Below are positions 45,201 to 55,326 of a stretch of 64,000 nucleotides of DNA, one piece after another (positions within the stretch are counted from its first letter, which is position 1; every line of letters starts with the position of its first letter). The stretch covers positions 14,347,589 through 14,411,588 of the forward strand of contig CM030847.1 of NCBI GenBank assembly GCA_018105865.1. Direction: 5' to 3'. The translations under genes were made by a program, and so were the position numbers. The notes under the pieces are model-generated. The model ran no database searches, was not told the origin of the DNA, and saw nothing but the letters and a program-made list of their open reading frames with translations. This DNA is from Metaphire vulgaris. Taxonomy: Eukaryota; Annelida; Clitellata; Crassiclitellata; Megascolecidae.

Positions 45201-45299
45201 AACTGTGTTATCTGTTCTTTGACATTTATAAAAAGACTTTAAACACAGGAATTGTAATAATATCATAAATAAATAGTTGGCATGAATTTTTCATATTTA

Positions 45300-45649
45300 A
45301 AGTTCAAGCACCCTCTCGTGCCTTGCGTCCCAAAAATGGGACGTAGATTTGAATTCATTCCAGTCAAATACCGTTGCATAAATTTACAAATTCCATCCAT
45401 ATAATTGTCATTTCAGCATCCAAATAAGACAACATTGTTGTTTGTTGATGATGGCTATGGTTTTTATTGAACTGTTGTTAATGCAATTGCAGTATTTGGT
45501 TAAATTGAAGCTGGTCGATTGATTAAGATGTTTGTTATATGTTAATTGAAAGTGGAGATTGTGATTGAAGTGGCAAAGGTTTATGTTGTGTATTCAGTTG
45601 CTTGAGATTTTGTACATTGCATTAATTGAGCATTTGAGATTATGGTTGT
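45300..45649. other. piggyBac-type end motif and GT-rich spacer
   Basis: CTCTCGTGCCTTGCGTCCCA at 45314-45333, followed by AAAATGGGACG, repeats the motif at 40701 in the same orientation. The rest is GT/AT-rich, like 49110-49390 on the other side of the hAT insertion. Confidence 0.4.
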
Positions 45650-46389
45650 CATTGGCGCCGACTCCATAGGGGCAACGGGCCACTCGCCCCAGCAACTACC
45701 AAGGTACTGGGGCGATGGTATAGTTTCGCCACAGTTCTGCTTTGGTCTAAATTAATTAAATGACTGTGAAATCGAAGCAATGGATGTGTCATGTTTAGCT
45801 GGCATTTTGTGATTAGCTTGATAAATCTAAGCCAAGTACATGCTAGACTAGAGACTACAGATTTACTTATTTGTTTCAAACGGAAGTAAGTGCTTTCCAG
45901 CTTATTAAATAATGGTTGACGTCACTGTCAGTCACCCACTTAGTGTAAAGAAAAACTTGATTTAGTTATTATATCTACAATATAATGAATAAGTTTGTAG
46001 TCAATTGATCGCGCTTAGAAGTAGTAGAAGTAGAACGAACTGAGCCGACGAACTTGGTTATTTCTCAGTCTCAGGCAGATGATCTGCCTGTGCCTGAAGC
46101 AGATGCAGTAAGCCTAAATTAAAGTGATACGCGTGTGACACGACCGTTCAACTGACTGAGACAAAATATCTATTTGATTTAGCAATTGGAAGCATGCTAT
46201 TGAAAGATTCAATTGTCGCGAAAAATGTGAATGTCACAGAACAGCAGTCTGCAAACTTGCATCTGCGGCTAAAGGTGTTAACGTCTGTAGCAGTTATCAA
46301 AGGCCAAGCGAGATGACATGGCTACAGCCAGGACGGCATTGCACCGCATTGTCACATCTCTTGCTTACTTGTGCAAGCAAGGACAGGCT

Positions 46390-48830
46390 GTGGTAAGACC
46401 AACTCAACATCTAATTTTGATGTGCTGCTGACATTAAGAGGTAATGATGTTCCTGAGTTACAGTCATGGCTAGCGCGCACAAAATACGGGTGGATATCTC
46501 ATGGCATTCAAAATTAAATAGGCCTATTGAATATTTTGCCAACAAGGTCTTGCAGCAGATCCTCAACGAAGTAATAACAAATCTGTGGTATTCCATGATG
46601 GTGGACGAGACCACCGATTGTTCACGCAAAGAGCAGGTGGTATTTTTTTCGTATTTGCGATAACGAAATGAAAGTGCATGAATTATTTGTGAGCTTTAGC
46701 GAACTGGAACATTCATTCATTCATTCATTCATTCATTCATTCATTCATTCATTCATTAGTTCACATGGACGACGGAGGTCCGTTGTGTCAATCTCGTGTT
46801 ACGCGAGTTGTGACCGCGACCGTTGGCTGCATAGTGCCATTCAGGAAGAATTGTGGAAGGAAGACCATCGCCGTTCTGCTGGGGCCATGTACGGCGTGGT
46901 CTGCCAGGAAGTCTTTTCCAGTTCGGAGAAGGACGTGTCTCGGTGCGTCGAGTAATAGCGCAGGCGAGAGCGCGGTGGGCCGGAATGTTGTTGTCCTGGC
47001 GAGCCACATGGCCGTAAAGAGACAGACGGCGTCGTGGGATAATTTCTGTCACTGGCAGGAGGGAAATCTGTTTGGAGACTGCTTTATTGGTCACGAAGTC
47101 AAATTAGCGAATGCAGAGAAGCTGTCTCTGGCGGCGCATATGCAATGCCTGTAGTCTTTGAGAGTCTCGTGTCTGCAGAGTCCAAGTCTCAGAACCATAT
47201 AGGAGAATAATTGTCAGGACGTAGGACTGATAAATGCGGATCTTGGTAACGAGCTGTATCTGTCTTTGGCGCCATAGAATTTGAAGAGATCTCATGGCAG
47301 ATGCAGCTAAGCCGATTCTGTGAGTAATGCCCGCTGACATCTGCCATCAGAACTCCGGACACTGCCGAGGTAAGTGAATTCTGACACATTTTTCACCTGG
47401 TGTCCATTAAGATATATGTCTTATGCGTCTCCTCCAGAACCCAGATTCCGCAGCTTGGTTTTTGTCCAGGACACATGTAGGCCTAGTTTGGAGGCTATCG
47501 ACTCAATCTGATTGAGTGATGTTTCTAGGTTCATAACGGATGTTTCCAGAAGAGCAGCGTCGTCAGCGTAGTCTAGGTCGGAGAAGCTATGTTCCTGTAG
47601 GGTGATCCCGGCCTGGCCAATAGCGTGCTCCAGGATCCAGTCCATAGCCCTGCAAAAGAGTGATGGAGCCAGGATACAGCCCTGACGGACTTCTGAGGCA
47701 GTGAAGAATGCCCTAGATAGCATGCCATTGATGCGCACTCTTGCAGTCGTGCCCTCGTGTAGGTCTTTAATTAAGTTCAATAATAACGTTGGACATCAAT
47801 ACCTTTGAGAGCCATCCAAAGTACCTGACGGTCTACAGAGTCGAAGGCTGATTTCAGAACGACGAAAGCCACCTGCGACGGTCTGTTAAATTCCAGGTGG
47901 ATTGCGGAGTCTGAGAGCGAAAATCGCGTCCATCGTGGATCGGCCCGCCGTGAATCCGGACTGCTGTGGACGACGTTTCGGCTGTCAGAAGTGGATTGAG
48001 TCTCGCAAGAAGCACGTGGTGACGTGGGCAAACACCTTCCCAGGAACGGACAGGAGGGTGATTGGCCTGTGACTCGAACATTCGGTCTTTGGTCCTCGGC
48101 CTTTGTACAGTGCTAGAACAATTCCCTCCTTCCATTGAGCTGGTACATGTCCAGTCGTCCACACCCTTGAGATGAGTTTGTGGGATCAATGCTAACTGGG
48201 TCAATTGCACTCTTGAGTAGCTCTGATGGTATCCCATCTGGACCAGCTGTGCGGCCGTGGTGTGGTTTCTGAATGGCCGTGCGTACTTCACTGAGGGTTG
48301 GCATGCCGATTGGTACGTCAGAACTGTCAGAAGCTGTGGACGCTTCGTTCGCTAGTTCCGGTAGGGTGATCCCGGCGTGGCCAATAGCGTGCTCCAGGAT
48401 CCAGTCCATAGTCGTTCGCTAGTTCCGTGCTTACTTCTGAATTGGAACATCAAGATGCTGAAACTCTGTTTAGCTCTGTAGAAAATTTTTTAGCAATGCA
48501 GTAATCAATCTAAGTAACTGCAATGGTCAATGCAAGCCAAAATTCGACATGTTGAACCACGAGCGTGAAATGGTACCAGAATTCACCAAGATCGTGCGTC
48601 TCATTCTAACTGTACCTGCAACTACATGCAGTGCTGAAAGGACATTTTCAGGTCTCAGGCAACTAAAAAAATTACTTGAGAAACACGATGAAACAGACAA
48701 GATTAAACAATATGGCAATTCCGAACTGCCATCGTTCATACCTGGAAGCTGTAGACATTGATGTAATTCTGGATGAAGTTATTACTAAATTCTCAGTGAG
48801 ACAAAATACATTTGCCATGAAGTAACTGTC
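46390..48830 (+). pseudogene. hAT transposase, interrupted by LINE
   Basis: The first part encodes SNFDVLLTLRGNDVPELQSW and, after a shift, EVITNLWYSMMVDETTDCSR with KEQVVFF, typical of the D(E)TTD-bearing hAT transposases related to ZMYM/ZBED5-type proteins. It runs to HELFVSFSELEH at 46712. After the LINE the same frame resumes (ELEHQDAETLFSSVENFL, from 48439). A further shift gives the C-terminal hAT dimerisation region ILTVPATTCSAERTFSGLRQ (48600-48660). The middle of the protein between DETTD and the C-terminus is short, so an internal deletion predates the LINE. Confidence 0.75.
46713..48438 (-). mobile_element. LINE (-) with (GAAT)n tail and 12-bp TSD
   Basis: GAACTGGAACAT (46701-46712) and GAATTGGAACAT (48439-48450) flank it. 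The tail is (ATTC)n on the plus strand to 46757. Minus-strand frames give GRTAGPDGIPSELLKSAIDP (about 48240), FVVLKSAFDSVDRQVLWMAL (about 47860), RQGCILAPSLFCRAMDWI, the catalytic DLDYADDAALL (about 47580), SWTKTKLRNLG, LLYGSETWTLQTRDSQRL (about 47180), RRRLSLYGHVARQDNNIPAH and LPGRPRRTW (to 46860). It is the same clade as 24567-28690. A short internal duplication lies at 48361-48425. Confidence 0.85.
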
Positions 48831-49106
48831 TGTCTGTAAAGACTAATTGAAAACTTTGGACTCGTGTACTTACAGCATAGGCAGCAGTCAGCCGTAGTAC
48901 CGAGCTGTAGTACAGCATGTTAGAAACTTATGTACTTATGTTCATCACTTCACACATTTGTTAAATTGTTATTTGTTACATTTCTCGACGCCGACTGTGC
49001 AGGAACGACTCACGGCACGGGGTCCTCCTTGCGGAAGTTGGGGTCGGGGGCTGGATCCTGGAAGTAAGTTCGCCCCAGTACCCAAAACCAGAAGTCGGCG
49101 CCTATA

Positions 49107-49393
49107 ACGGTTGCTGTATATTGAGTTGTGTATTGTCAGTGATTAATATTTTGTATTTTGCAATAATTGGGACTTTGTGATTGTTATGATAATATATTAT
49201 GTATTGTAGAGTGAGTTGTTGTTGTGTTGCTCTTGAATGCAGCTTTTGATTTGAAGTATTTGGTGGTTCTAGCTGCTTTGATGAAAGGTTGCTATGGTGA
49301 TAGTATTGGTATTGTGTAATAATATTGATGATTGAAATGTTTTGTTCTTGTGGCTGTTTTAGTAGAGCTGTGAGATTTGATTGAAATATTGGC
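49107..49393. other. GT-rich spacer
   Basis: Low-complexity GT/AT-rich sequence continuing 45400-45649 across the hAT insertion; possibly 5' untranslated region of the gypsy-like element that follows. Confidence 0.35.
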
Positions 49394-50520
49394 ATGTTAT
49401 TGAGCTTTGATTGTAAAGATGGAGCAATTGACAAAATAGAAGTCAAAGCTCATGCTATTTATAGAACTGTGGAAAAAGAAGAGCCAGAGAAAGAGAGAAA
49501 GAAGAAAGAAAGGAGAGGAAGAAGAGAAATGGAACAGGAAGAGAAAGATAGAAAGGAGGAATTAAAGAGGAGAGAAGAAGTTTCGTGGAAAACAATGGCA
49601 TCAGGAAATGGAAATAAGGGAGAGACAAAGAATAGAATAGAAGAGAGAGAGAGAGTGTGTGTGAGAGAGTAAATGGGACAGATTTTCAGGAGCAATAAGA
49701 GAAATGGGACAGACAGAAATTAGAGATACGGAGACAGGCAGAATTAAAGAGAAAGGAAGAGGATGAGGTTGAAGAAGAAACTCCAATATATGTTAGATTT
49801 GAAAAAAATTAAAAATACCTGGCCACATATTCTTAAAAGAATGCCTGTAAATAGTGCTGACATCTCATCTTATTTTGAAAGTTGGAAAATCATTTTAAAA
49901 TGTATGATATTGATGAAAAGATCTGGGTTCACTTGTTGTTACTTTTGATGAATGACAAAGCTAAAAATGTGTCTGGAATATGATGGGTATGTCTTATTAA
50001 AAGGCAAATTTTGATCACGTATAGGCCTAGTTTAAAAAGTATTTGAATACAAAATAAAACCAGTGGAAAAATTCAATGAAATAAAAGAACGGGACAAAGT
50101 GATTATTTGGCATTTAAAAGTGAGTAATGTGGATCTGATGTTGTCAAAAGATATATTTTAAGAGTTCAACCAAATATCAATCGTAGAAATGAAACTGAAA
50201 AACACATTGTTGTTAACCGACCTGTTATATCAGAATTTGTTGTTAGTTGTGAACTATTAGTTCATACTTCCATGGACATAAAAATCAACGATTATGTTGT
50301 AATTGAACCTATGATAACCAATTCTCATGTAAACTCTTTTACAGATATTGTGGTTAGAAATGAACAGGAAGTCTGTGAAGTTATTGATATTGTAAACATG
50401 AAGGGCGTGCATGATAATGCATGTGTTGATAAGGATTTGACTGTTGATACGGTAATTAATGATGTTGAAATTGTTGACCTGAATGTTTTGCATTATTATG
50501 TATGTGTTGATAAGAATTTG
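49394..50520 (+). pseudogene. Second copy of the Gmr1-like gypsy element (gag and Val-rich part)
   Basis: A Glu/Lys/Arg-rich coiled-coil stretch (49460-49660) is followed by HILKRMPVNSADISSYFESW and YDIDEKIWVHLLLL (49820-49945), matching the capsid part of 3835-4010. 50272-50520 encodes IKINDYVVIEPMITNSHVNS and NACVDKDLTVDTV, matching 6030-6200. Everything between (knuckle, protease, integrase) is missing. Frameshifts abound. Confidence 0.6.
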
Positions 50521-50521
50521 A

Positions 50522-50691
50522 CTGGAGGCGAAAGCCCGGACGTCCGAGAAAGAGTTGGCTCGACCAATTTCAGCAACAAAGCGGCTCTACTTCCACTTCT
50601 CTGTGGTAACAAGCCATCGCACATGGACATGGCAAAGTGGTAACGCAACGACCTTTGCCGGCTAAGCGTCGATGATGATGATTGTTGATGA
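50522..50691 (+). mobile_element. RTE-like LINE 3' tip
   Basis: It encodes RRKPGRPRKRVGSTNFSNKA and ends in GATGATGATGATTGTTGATG, the tail type of the RTE element at 15837. About 170 bp. Confidence 0.55.
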
Positions 50692-51345
50692 TGTAACGAA
50701 GTCACTACAGTAGATAGTGAGCGATAAAAGTTAATAGTCAATAAAAAGGTAAGACTGAGGTCCATTACTAACAATAGCTTAATAAGAAATAGTTAAAAGT
50801 TCTATAGAGTACAGGACTACAGGTCCCGATAATTCGGTAGGTGGCGCTAGTTGTTTGTGACCAGGGAAGGAATTACCAAAGTGAGTTTAGCACACCACTC
50901 TTTAGCGGACCGGGAATCACCTAAATAAGGGCTCGTGTGAAGGCATAGTTCCCATAGCTGAGGTCAGCGTGTGTGTGGTGCGGTGCGGCGCGTTGAGAGA
51001 TAGGTGCGGTGTGGTGCGCTGAGAGATAGGTGCGGTGCGTTGAGAGATAAGATCGGTCCGTTGAGAGATAGATGCGTTGCGGTGCCCTGAGAGATAGGTG
51101 CGGTGTGTTGAGAGATAAGTGCACTGCGAGATAAGTGCGATGCGTGGATATATTGAGCCATAGGAAGGTTGCGGTGTGCCATGGAAACGGGAGCTAGATA
51201 GAGTGCGTAGTGTGAGAACCTAGTATTCTTGGCCACATGGCTAAGACGAACGGACATGTGTTGAGTCCTACCCTGTGTAGCAGACCGGGCAAAGCCATCT
51301 TGAGTTCTGGAGGCATAGGGACCTTGAGCACCCCGGTTCGCCACA
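50692..51345 (+). mobile_element. LTR-like element (+), probably 5' LTR of gypsy element
   Basis: Ends TGTAACGAAGTC and CCCCGGTTCGCCACA. It is the sister of 31448, 38396 and 42777 in the opposite orientation. Sense signals: TTTAGCACACC (about 50886), a CCTAAATAAGG TATA-like box (about 50920), a minisatellite of GAGAGATAGGTGCGGTGCG units (50990-51140), and CTTGGCCACATGGCTAAG (about 51230). Gag-like sequence starts some 400 bases downstream in the same sense. No equal 3' LTR was found. Confidence 0.65.
50990..51140. repeat. Minisatellite core, GAGAGATAGGTGCGGTGCG
   Basis: Seven or so units of 19-26 bp, each with GAGAGATA and GTGCG, in the variable core of the LTR-like element. Confidence 0.85.
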
Positions 51346-51729
51346 TAAATTGTAACCATAAGTATGGTAGTTCTCATAAGGGTATATCGCACCAAGTAGA
51401 GTAGGGTCGGACGTTTGGAAGGTATAGAGATTGGCTGTACCCATGCAGCCGGAAATGGATGACGAGGTAGACCTTGCGACCTTTGATTCAAAAATTGCAA
51501 AATTTATCTGTCAGGAGGTATAGAAGAGACAAAGCACCGCAGGCGAGCTATCGACCATTGCAAACCTTACGAAGATAGTTTCCGCAGATTCGGGTGAGGA
51601 AGAGCACCCGAAAGTGCCCGCGGTGAAGCAAGATCCGAGCCATTGCCTCAAGATCGATGGGTTCCATTGAGTTGTGACTGGCTAGAATCGGTGAAGGGCA
51701 CTGAAGGCGAAGAGAGAAAGTGCTGACGA

Positions 51730-53238
51730 GCCAAGGCACTCAAGATCAACGAAATAAAGAGAGCTTGGCTGATTTACTGCATGATATTCGGAAACTCGTA
51801 GCGTTGGCTTTTCTAGGACCGATAAGTGACACGACCGAGATCATTGCAAGATACGCTTTTCTATAAGCAATGTGGGATAAGGATCTTTTGCTCAAAGTCA
51901 TGGAAAGAGAGCCACGAACATTAGACGAGACCTATCGAGTTTCGTTGAGATTAGAAAGCTACAAGAAAGCAACCAAAGAGGTGCCCGCGAGTATAAGAAG
52001 GCACCCAGATTATCAGCTTCAGGTCAGAGCCACGAAGCAAGAGTTAGAAGAGATTACCCTCGCCAGTTTATTCGACCCAAGATCGGCAAGCACCGGCGCG
52101 CGTCCGAAGCAGATGAAGAGACGAGACGATGATCAGTATGGTCACTGGTTGCGGAACGCCGCAGCTTTTATAGATAAACAGTTGAGTGCGGACAGGCAAA
52201 GGCATTAGAGTTAAGTTGTAGCGAGAGTATGAGAGTATGACCTGTTTTCATGGCCGGAAAAGGACTCCTATGAAGCCAAATAAGTTCGACGGCAGAGTGA
52301 CCTTGGAGACATTTTCCCGACAGTTTGAAGTGTGTGCTGAATATAATGACTGGCCGCACAGATACAAGGGTGCATTCTTGCAGTGCTCGTTAGAAAAAGC
52401 ACCAGCGCAGTTGTTATGGAATTTCGGTGCGAATAAAGAGGTCATGTATAGAGAACTGGTAGAAAAGTTGAGGCAAAGATATGGATTCGAAGCTCAACAA
52501 GAGATTCCGCACTCGCTGCGGTGCAAAAGGCAGCGGGAGAAAGAGTCTTGCAAACCTTCTCCATGAGATAAGGAAACTAGTGACTTTAGCGTTTTTGGGT
52601 CCGACGAATGAAACGACTGAGATAGTTGCACAGGATGATTTCTTAGAATGTTAGATAGAGAATTAGCACTGAAGGTGAGAGAACGTGAACCTAGAACGTT
52701 AGACGAGACGTATAGAGTCGCTTTGCGACTGGAGAGTTATTAATGTACGACAGAAAATGAGCACAGCACTCGTCGAAAGCACATAGAATTTCACAAGCAG
52801 GTAAAGTAAGTAAAGTAAACTCTCGTGGATTTCTATAGCGCCTTGGAAAGCAGCACAACAGTAGCTGCTTATTCTTAGGCGCTTAGCCTCTATTAAAATA
52901 GCTATGGGGAAGGTATGCGATCAGCCAGGCAAAAAGGTTCGGAGTACACACGAGGAAGACGTGGCAGAACGTCTAATGAAACAAGTAGGTCTAACTGAGC
53001 ATATCAAGGACCAGCGAGCTAGTCAGGGAAAATGGCAAGCTGGTTTAGAACGACGTCTGTTGGGATAATAGCTGTCAGACGTTCGAGAAGGAGACCCAGT
53101 AGAAGAAGACGTTACAGAAACAACACTTAAGACAGCGAGTAGTGACGATCAGACATATAGACCGAATACTGGTTATAAAGGAAGAATCAAGCGATTTAAA
53201 TGCCATAGACTAGGGCACTTGGCAAGGAAATGTATAAA
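51730..53238 (+). pseudogene. Ty3/gypsy gag, partly duplicated, with zinc knuckle
   Basis: Two overlapping pieces of one gag are present. 51760-52160 encodes DLLHDIRKLVALAFLGPISD and REPRTLDETYRVSLRLESYK. 52237-52745 encodes KPNKFDGRVTLETFSRQFEV, LLWNFGANKEVMYRELVEKL and RQRYGFEAQQE, then a second, frameshifted version of the LVTLAFLGPTNETTE to VALRLESY stretch. A LINE tail is inserted at 52800-52938. From 52940 the frame continues to a zinc knuckle CHRLGHLARKC (53190-53225), where the first cysteine of the usual CX2C is not visible. The gag of this element differs from the Gmr1-like one at 3176. Confidence 0.75.
52800..52938 (-). mobile_element. LINE 3' UTR fragment
   Basis: Starts with (GTAAA)n tail units, then CTCGTGGATTTCTATAGCGC and AGCAGCACAACAGTAGCTGC, the reverse complement of the 3' UTR at 19080-19200. 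A strongly truncated insertion. Confidence 0.8.
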
Positions 53239-53246
53239 CGAAACAG

Positions 53247-54178
53247 CAGTGTTAGGAGTGATCTTAGATCAAAAGATCAAAGATCACGATCTAAGATCAC
53301 AATTCATGATCTTTGATCTTTGATCTAGATCACTTTTTACTACTGATCTTTGACTCTGATTTTAAATCACTTTTTTGGTGATTTTGATCTTTATTATCAA
53401 CAGAAGATCAAAGATCAAATTATAAGTATTCTCCCAACTAAGTCAATCAATCAACGAACTTCAATGTGTATTAAGTAAAATGGCGGACAAATAAAGCATT
53501 CGGACCTCAATGATCATGCTAGTGCAGCCGGTGCAGATGATGAGGATTATGGGTATGGCCCTGACATTAGTACTGGCACTGCCACTGGGACTCAGAGGGA
53601 GGCTTGCTCAGTTGCAACTGGTCGTGAAAATGCAGTCAAGATAGAGGTCATGCACTACCTGAATAACCCAAATAAGGAACTTTCTAGCTTGTTGGCATAC
53701 CCACGTGTCAAGGCAGCATTTGTGAAATATAACACAACCCTACCATCTTCTGCGCCTGTCGAAAGACTTTTTAGTATTGGAGGTTTGATAGCTACACCGC
53801 GAAGAAACAGGTTGTCTGATGCAACGTTTGAGCGTCTGCTCATGCTGAAAATGAACTGCCGTGTTCAACACTGACTGTGAACTGACAGTTAGTTGCTAAA
53901 ATTGTCATGAACTGTTTTCAGTTGTGTTAGTAACTTAGTATTACAAAAGTTTACATGCATCGTACAGAGGAAACTTGTATCGTTATCATACGTGACACGT
54001 CATACATGATATAATAACTATATTTGTATGATCTTTGATCTTAGATCACTTTTAAAGTGATCTTGATCTTAGATCATTTATACTCTAGTGATCTTTGATC
54101 TTGATCTTAGATCAATTTCTCTCTAGTGATCTTGATCTTTGATCAAGATCATTTTACAAGTGATCTTTCCTAACACTG
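53247..54178 (+). mobile_element. hAT element with GATCTT/AGATC arrays and perfect TSD
   Basis: Ends CAGTGTTAGGAGTGATC and GATCTTTCCTAACACTG are inverted. CGAAACAG is exactly duplicated at 53239-53246 and 54179-54186. Both ends are packed with GATCTTTGATC, TTAGATCA and similar words (53255-53420 and 54028-54165). It carries a C-terminal transposase exon. Removing it rejoins the gag zinc knuckle to the protease region of the host gypsy element. Confidence 0.95.
53470..53874 (+). pseudogene. hAT transposase C-terminal fragment
   Basis: One open frame encodes SAAGADDEDYGYGPDISTGT and then the hAT dimerisation domain NTTLPSSAPVERLFSIGGL with TPRRNRLSDATFERLLMLK, ending in TGA at 53872-53874. It is close to the last exon at 1010-1338 (PSSASVERLFSSAGQIETP). 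The catalytic core is missing, so the element depends on a relative for movement. Confidence 0.85.
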
Positions 54179-54186
54179 CGAAACAG

Positions 54187-55316
54187 GAATTGAGTCACGT
54201 AGAGAGACAGTGGACTATAATATGTTGTCTCATGCAGGTAGCCGAGAGCATGCAGAGATATCAACACACATAACTGGCGTGATAAATGGACGAGAGTACC
54301 AATGTTTAATTGATACCGGGTCAAAGGTGAATTTGATACCCGCAAGCATGGTACGAGACAGGATATTGAGGCCAGCACCACAAAAGTTATTGGCTACCAA
54401 CAGTGTTGCAAAGTATTTAAATACTTTCAATACTGGACAAAGTATTTAAATAGTATTTAAATACTAAAGTATTTAAATACTATTTAAATACTTTGTCCAG
54501 TATTTAAGAAAGTATTGAAATACCCATCCAAAATTAAGTATTTAAATAGTATTTAAATACCGATTTAAATAGTATTTAAATACCATAGAGTATTTGAATG
54601 TATTTAAGAAATTTAAATACTTTTGATTTATTACAATTTTTGCGTGCAAGACTTTCTACTATTTCGTCAGTCGTCATAAAATACAAATATAACAGCCCGA
54701 CCTGTTAGACGCATTGTGCCCGGCGATATGTTTACTTTTGCTACATTGACATTGAGAATAATTTTAACTAACACTTCTTTACACAAAAATACGGTTGTGG
54801 CGAATCATGTGTCAAATACATTATCAAGTATTTTAAAAAGCATTTAAAACTTATTTGCCAGTATTTAAATACATACCGTGGTATTTGGGTATTTAAATAC
54901 TATTTAAATACTACCTGAGAACCAAGTATTTATGAAAGTATTTCAATACTTCAGTGAAGTATGTATTACAACACTGACTGCCAACGGAAGTGAGATAGCA
55001 TTGGGAGGGCATGCACAAGTAAGCGTACAGTTTAGTTGGGATCGTAAACAAAATGTGATGTTTCTAGTATAAGAGGAAGTACAAGAGGTAATGTTATGTA
55101 TGGAATTTTTGATTAAAAATGAGTGTCGACCAGATTTTGAGACCGGTGAGGTGAGAATGGGTCTCAAAAAGATTCCGTCAAGAAATCAAGAAAGAGTACC
55201 ACAGTGTAGACGCTTGTGAGTGGAAAAAGCAGCACCGTCCGATGGAAAAGGGAAGATCGCAGAGGAGAGTGCTGAGATTAAGTCCGGGGTGCGCAAAATA
55301 ACGAAAGCAAAAGTTT
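54187..55316 (+). pseudogene. Gypsy protease region, split by a hAT
   Basis: After the zinc knuckle the frame encodes THITGVINGREYQCLIDTGS and KVNLIPASMVRDRI (54255-54355), the aspartic protease active site (DTG at 54313-54321) with the flanking GREY pattern. A hAT at 54401-54976 interrupts it. It resumes as NGSEIALGGHAQVSVQFSWD (from 54985) and continues with one stop to about 55200. No RT follows. The region ends at the LINE inserted at 55327. Part of the element with gag at 51730. Confidence 0.75.
54401..54976. mobile_element. hAT element with AGTATTTAAATAC arrays
   Basis: Ends CAGTGTTGCAAAGTATTTAA and TACAACACTG are inverted. GCTACCAA / ACTGCCAA flank it (six of eight). AGTATTTAAATACT-type words fill 54405-54625 and 54820-54955. 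576 bp without coding capacity. It interrupts the gypsy protease. Confidence 0.9.
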
Positions 55317-55326
55317 GAAGTGTGTG

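Larger units (their letters stand above)
45650..49106 (+). mobile_element. hAT element (ZMYM/GTF2I-repeat-type), split by a LINE
   Basis: Ends CATTGGCGCCGACTCC and GAAGTCGGCGCCTATA are inverted. ATGGTTGT / ACGGTTGC flank it (six of eight). ACTGGGGCGA near both ends is also inverted. Transposase remains lie at 46390-46712 and 48439-48830, separated by the LINE at 46713-48438. Total 3457 bp. Confidence 0.8.

Noticed and set aside
48361..48425. Target duplication of the LINE at its 5' end
   Set aside because: The CGTTCGCTAGTTCCG pair lies inside the LINE. The true duplication GAAYTGGAACAT at 46701 and 48439 restores the hAT reading frame.
53255..54165. Regular spaced repeats as a CRISPR-like array
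   Set aside because: Repeats are 6-12 bp, in both orientations and without uniform spacers, and the DNA is eukaryotic.
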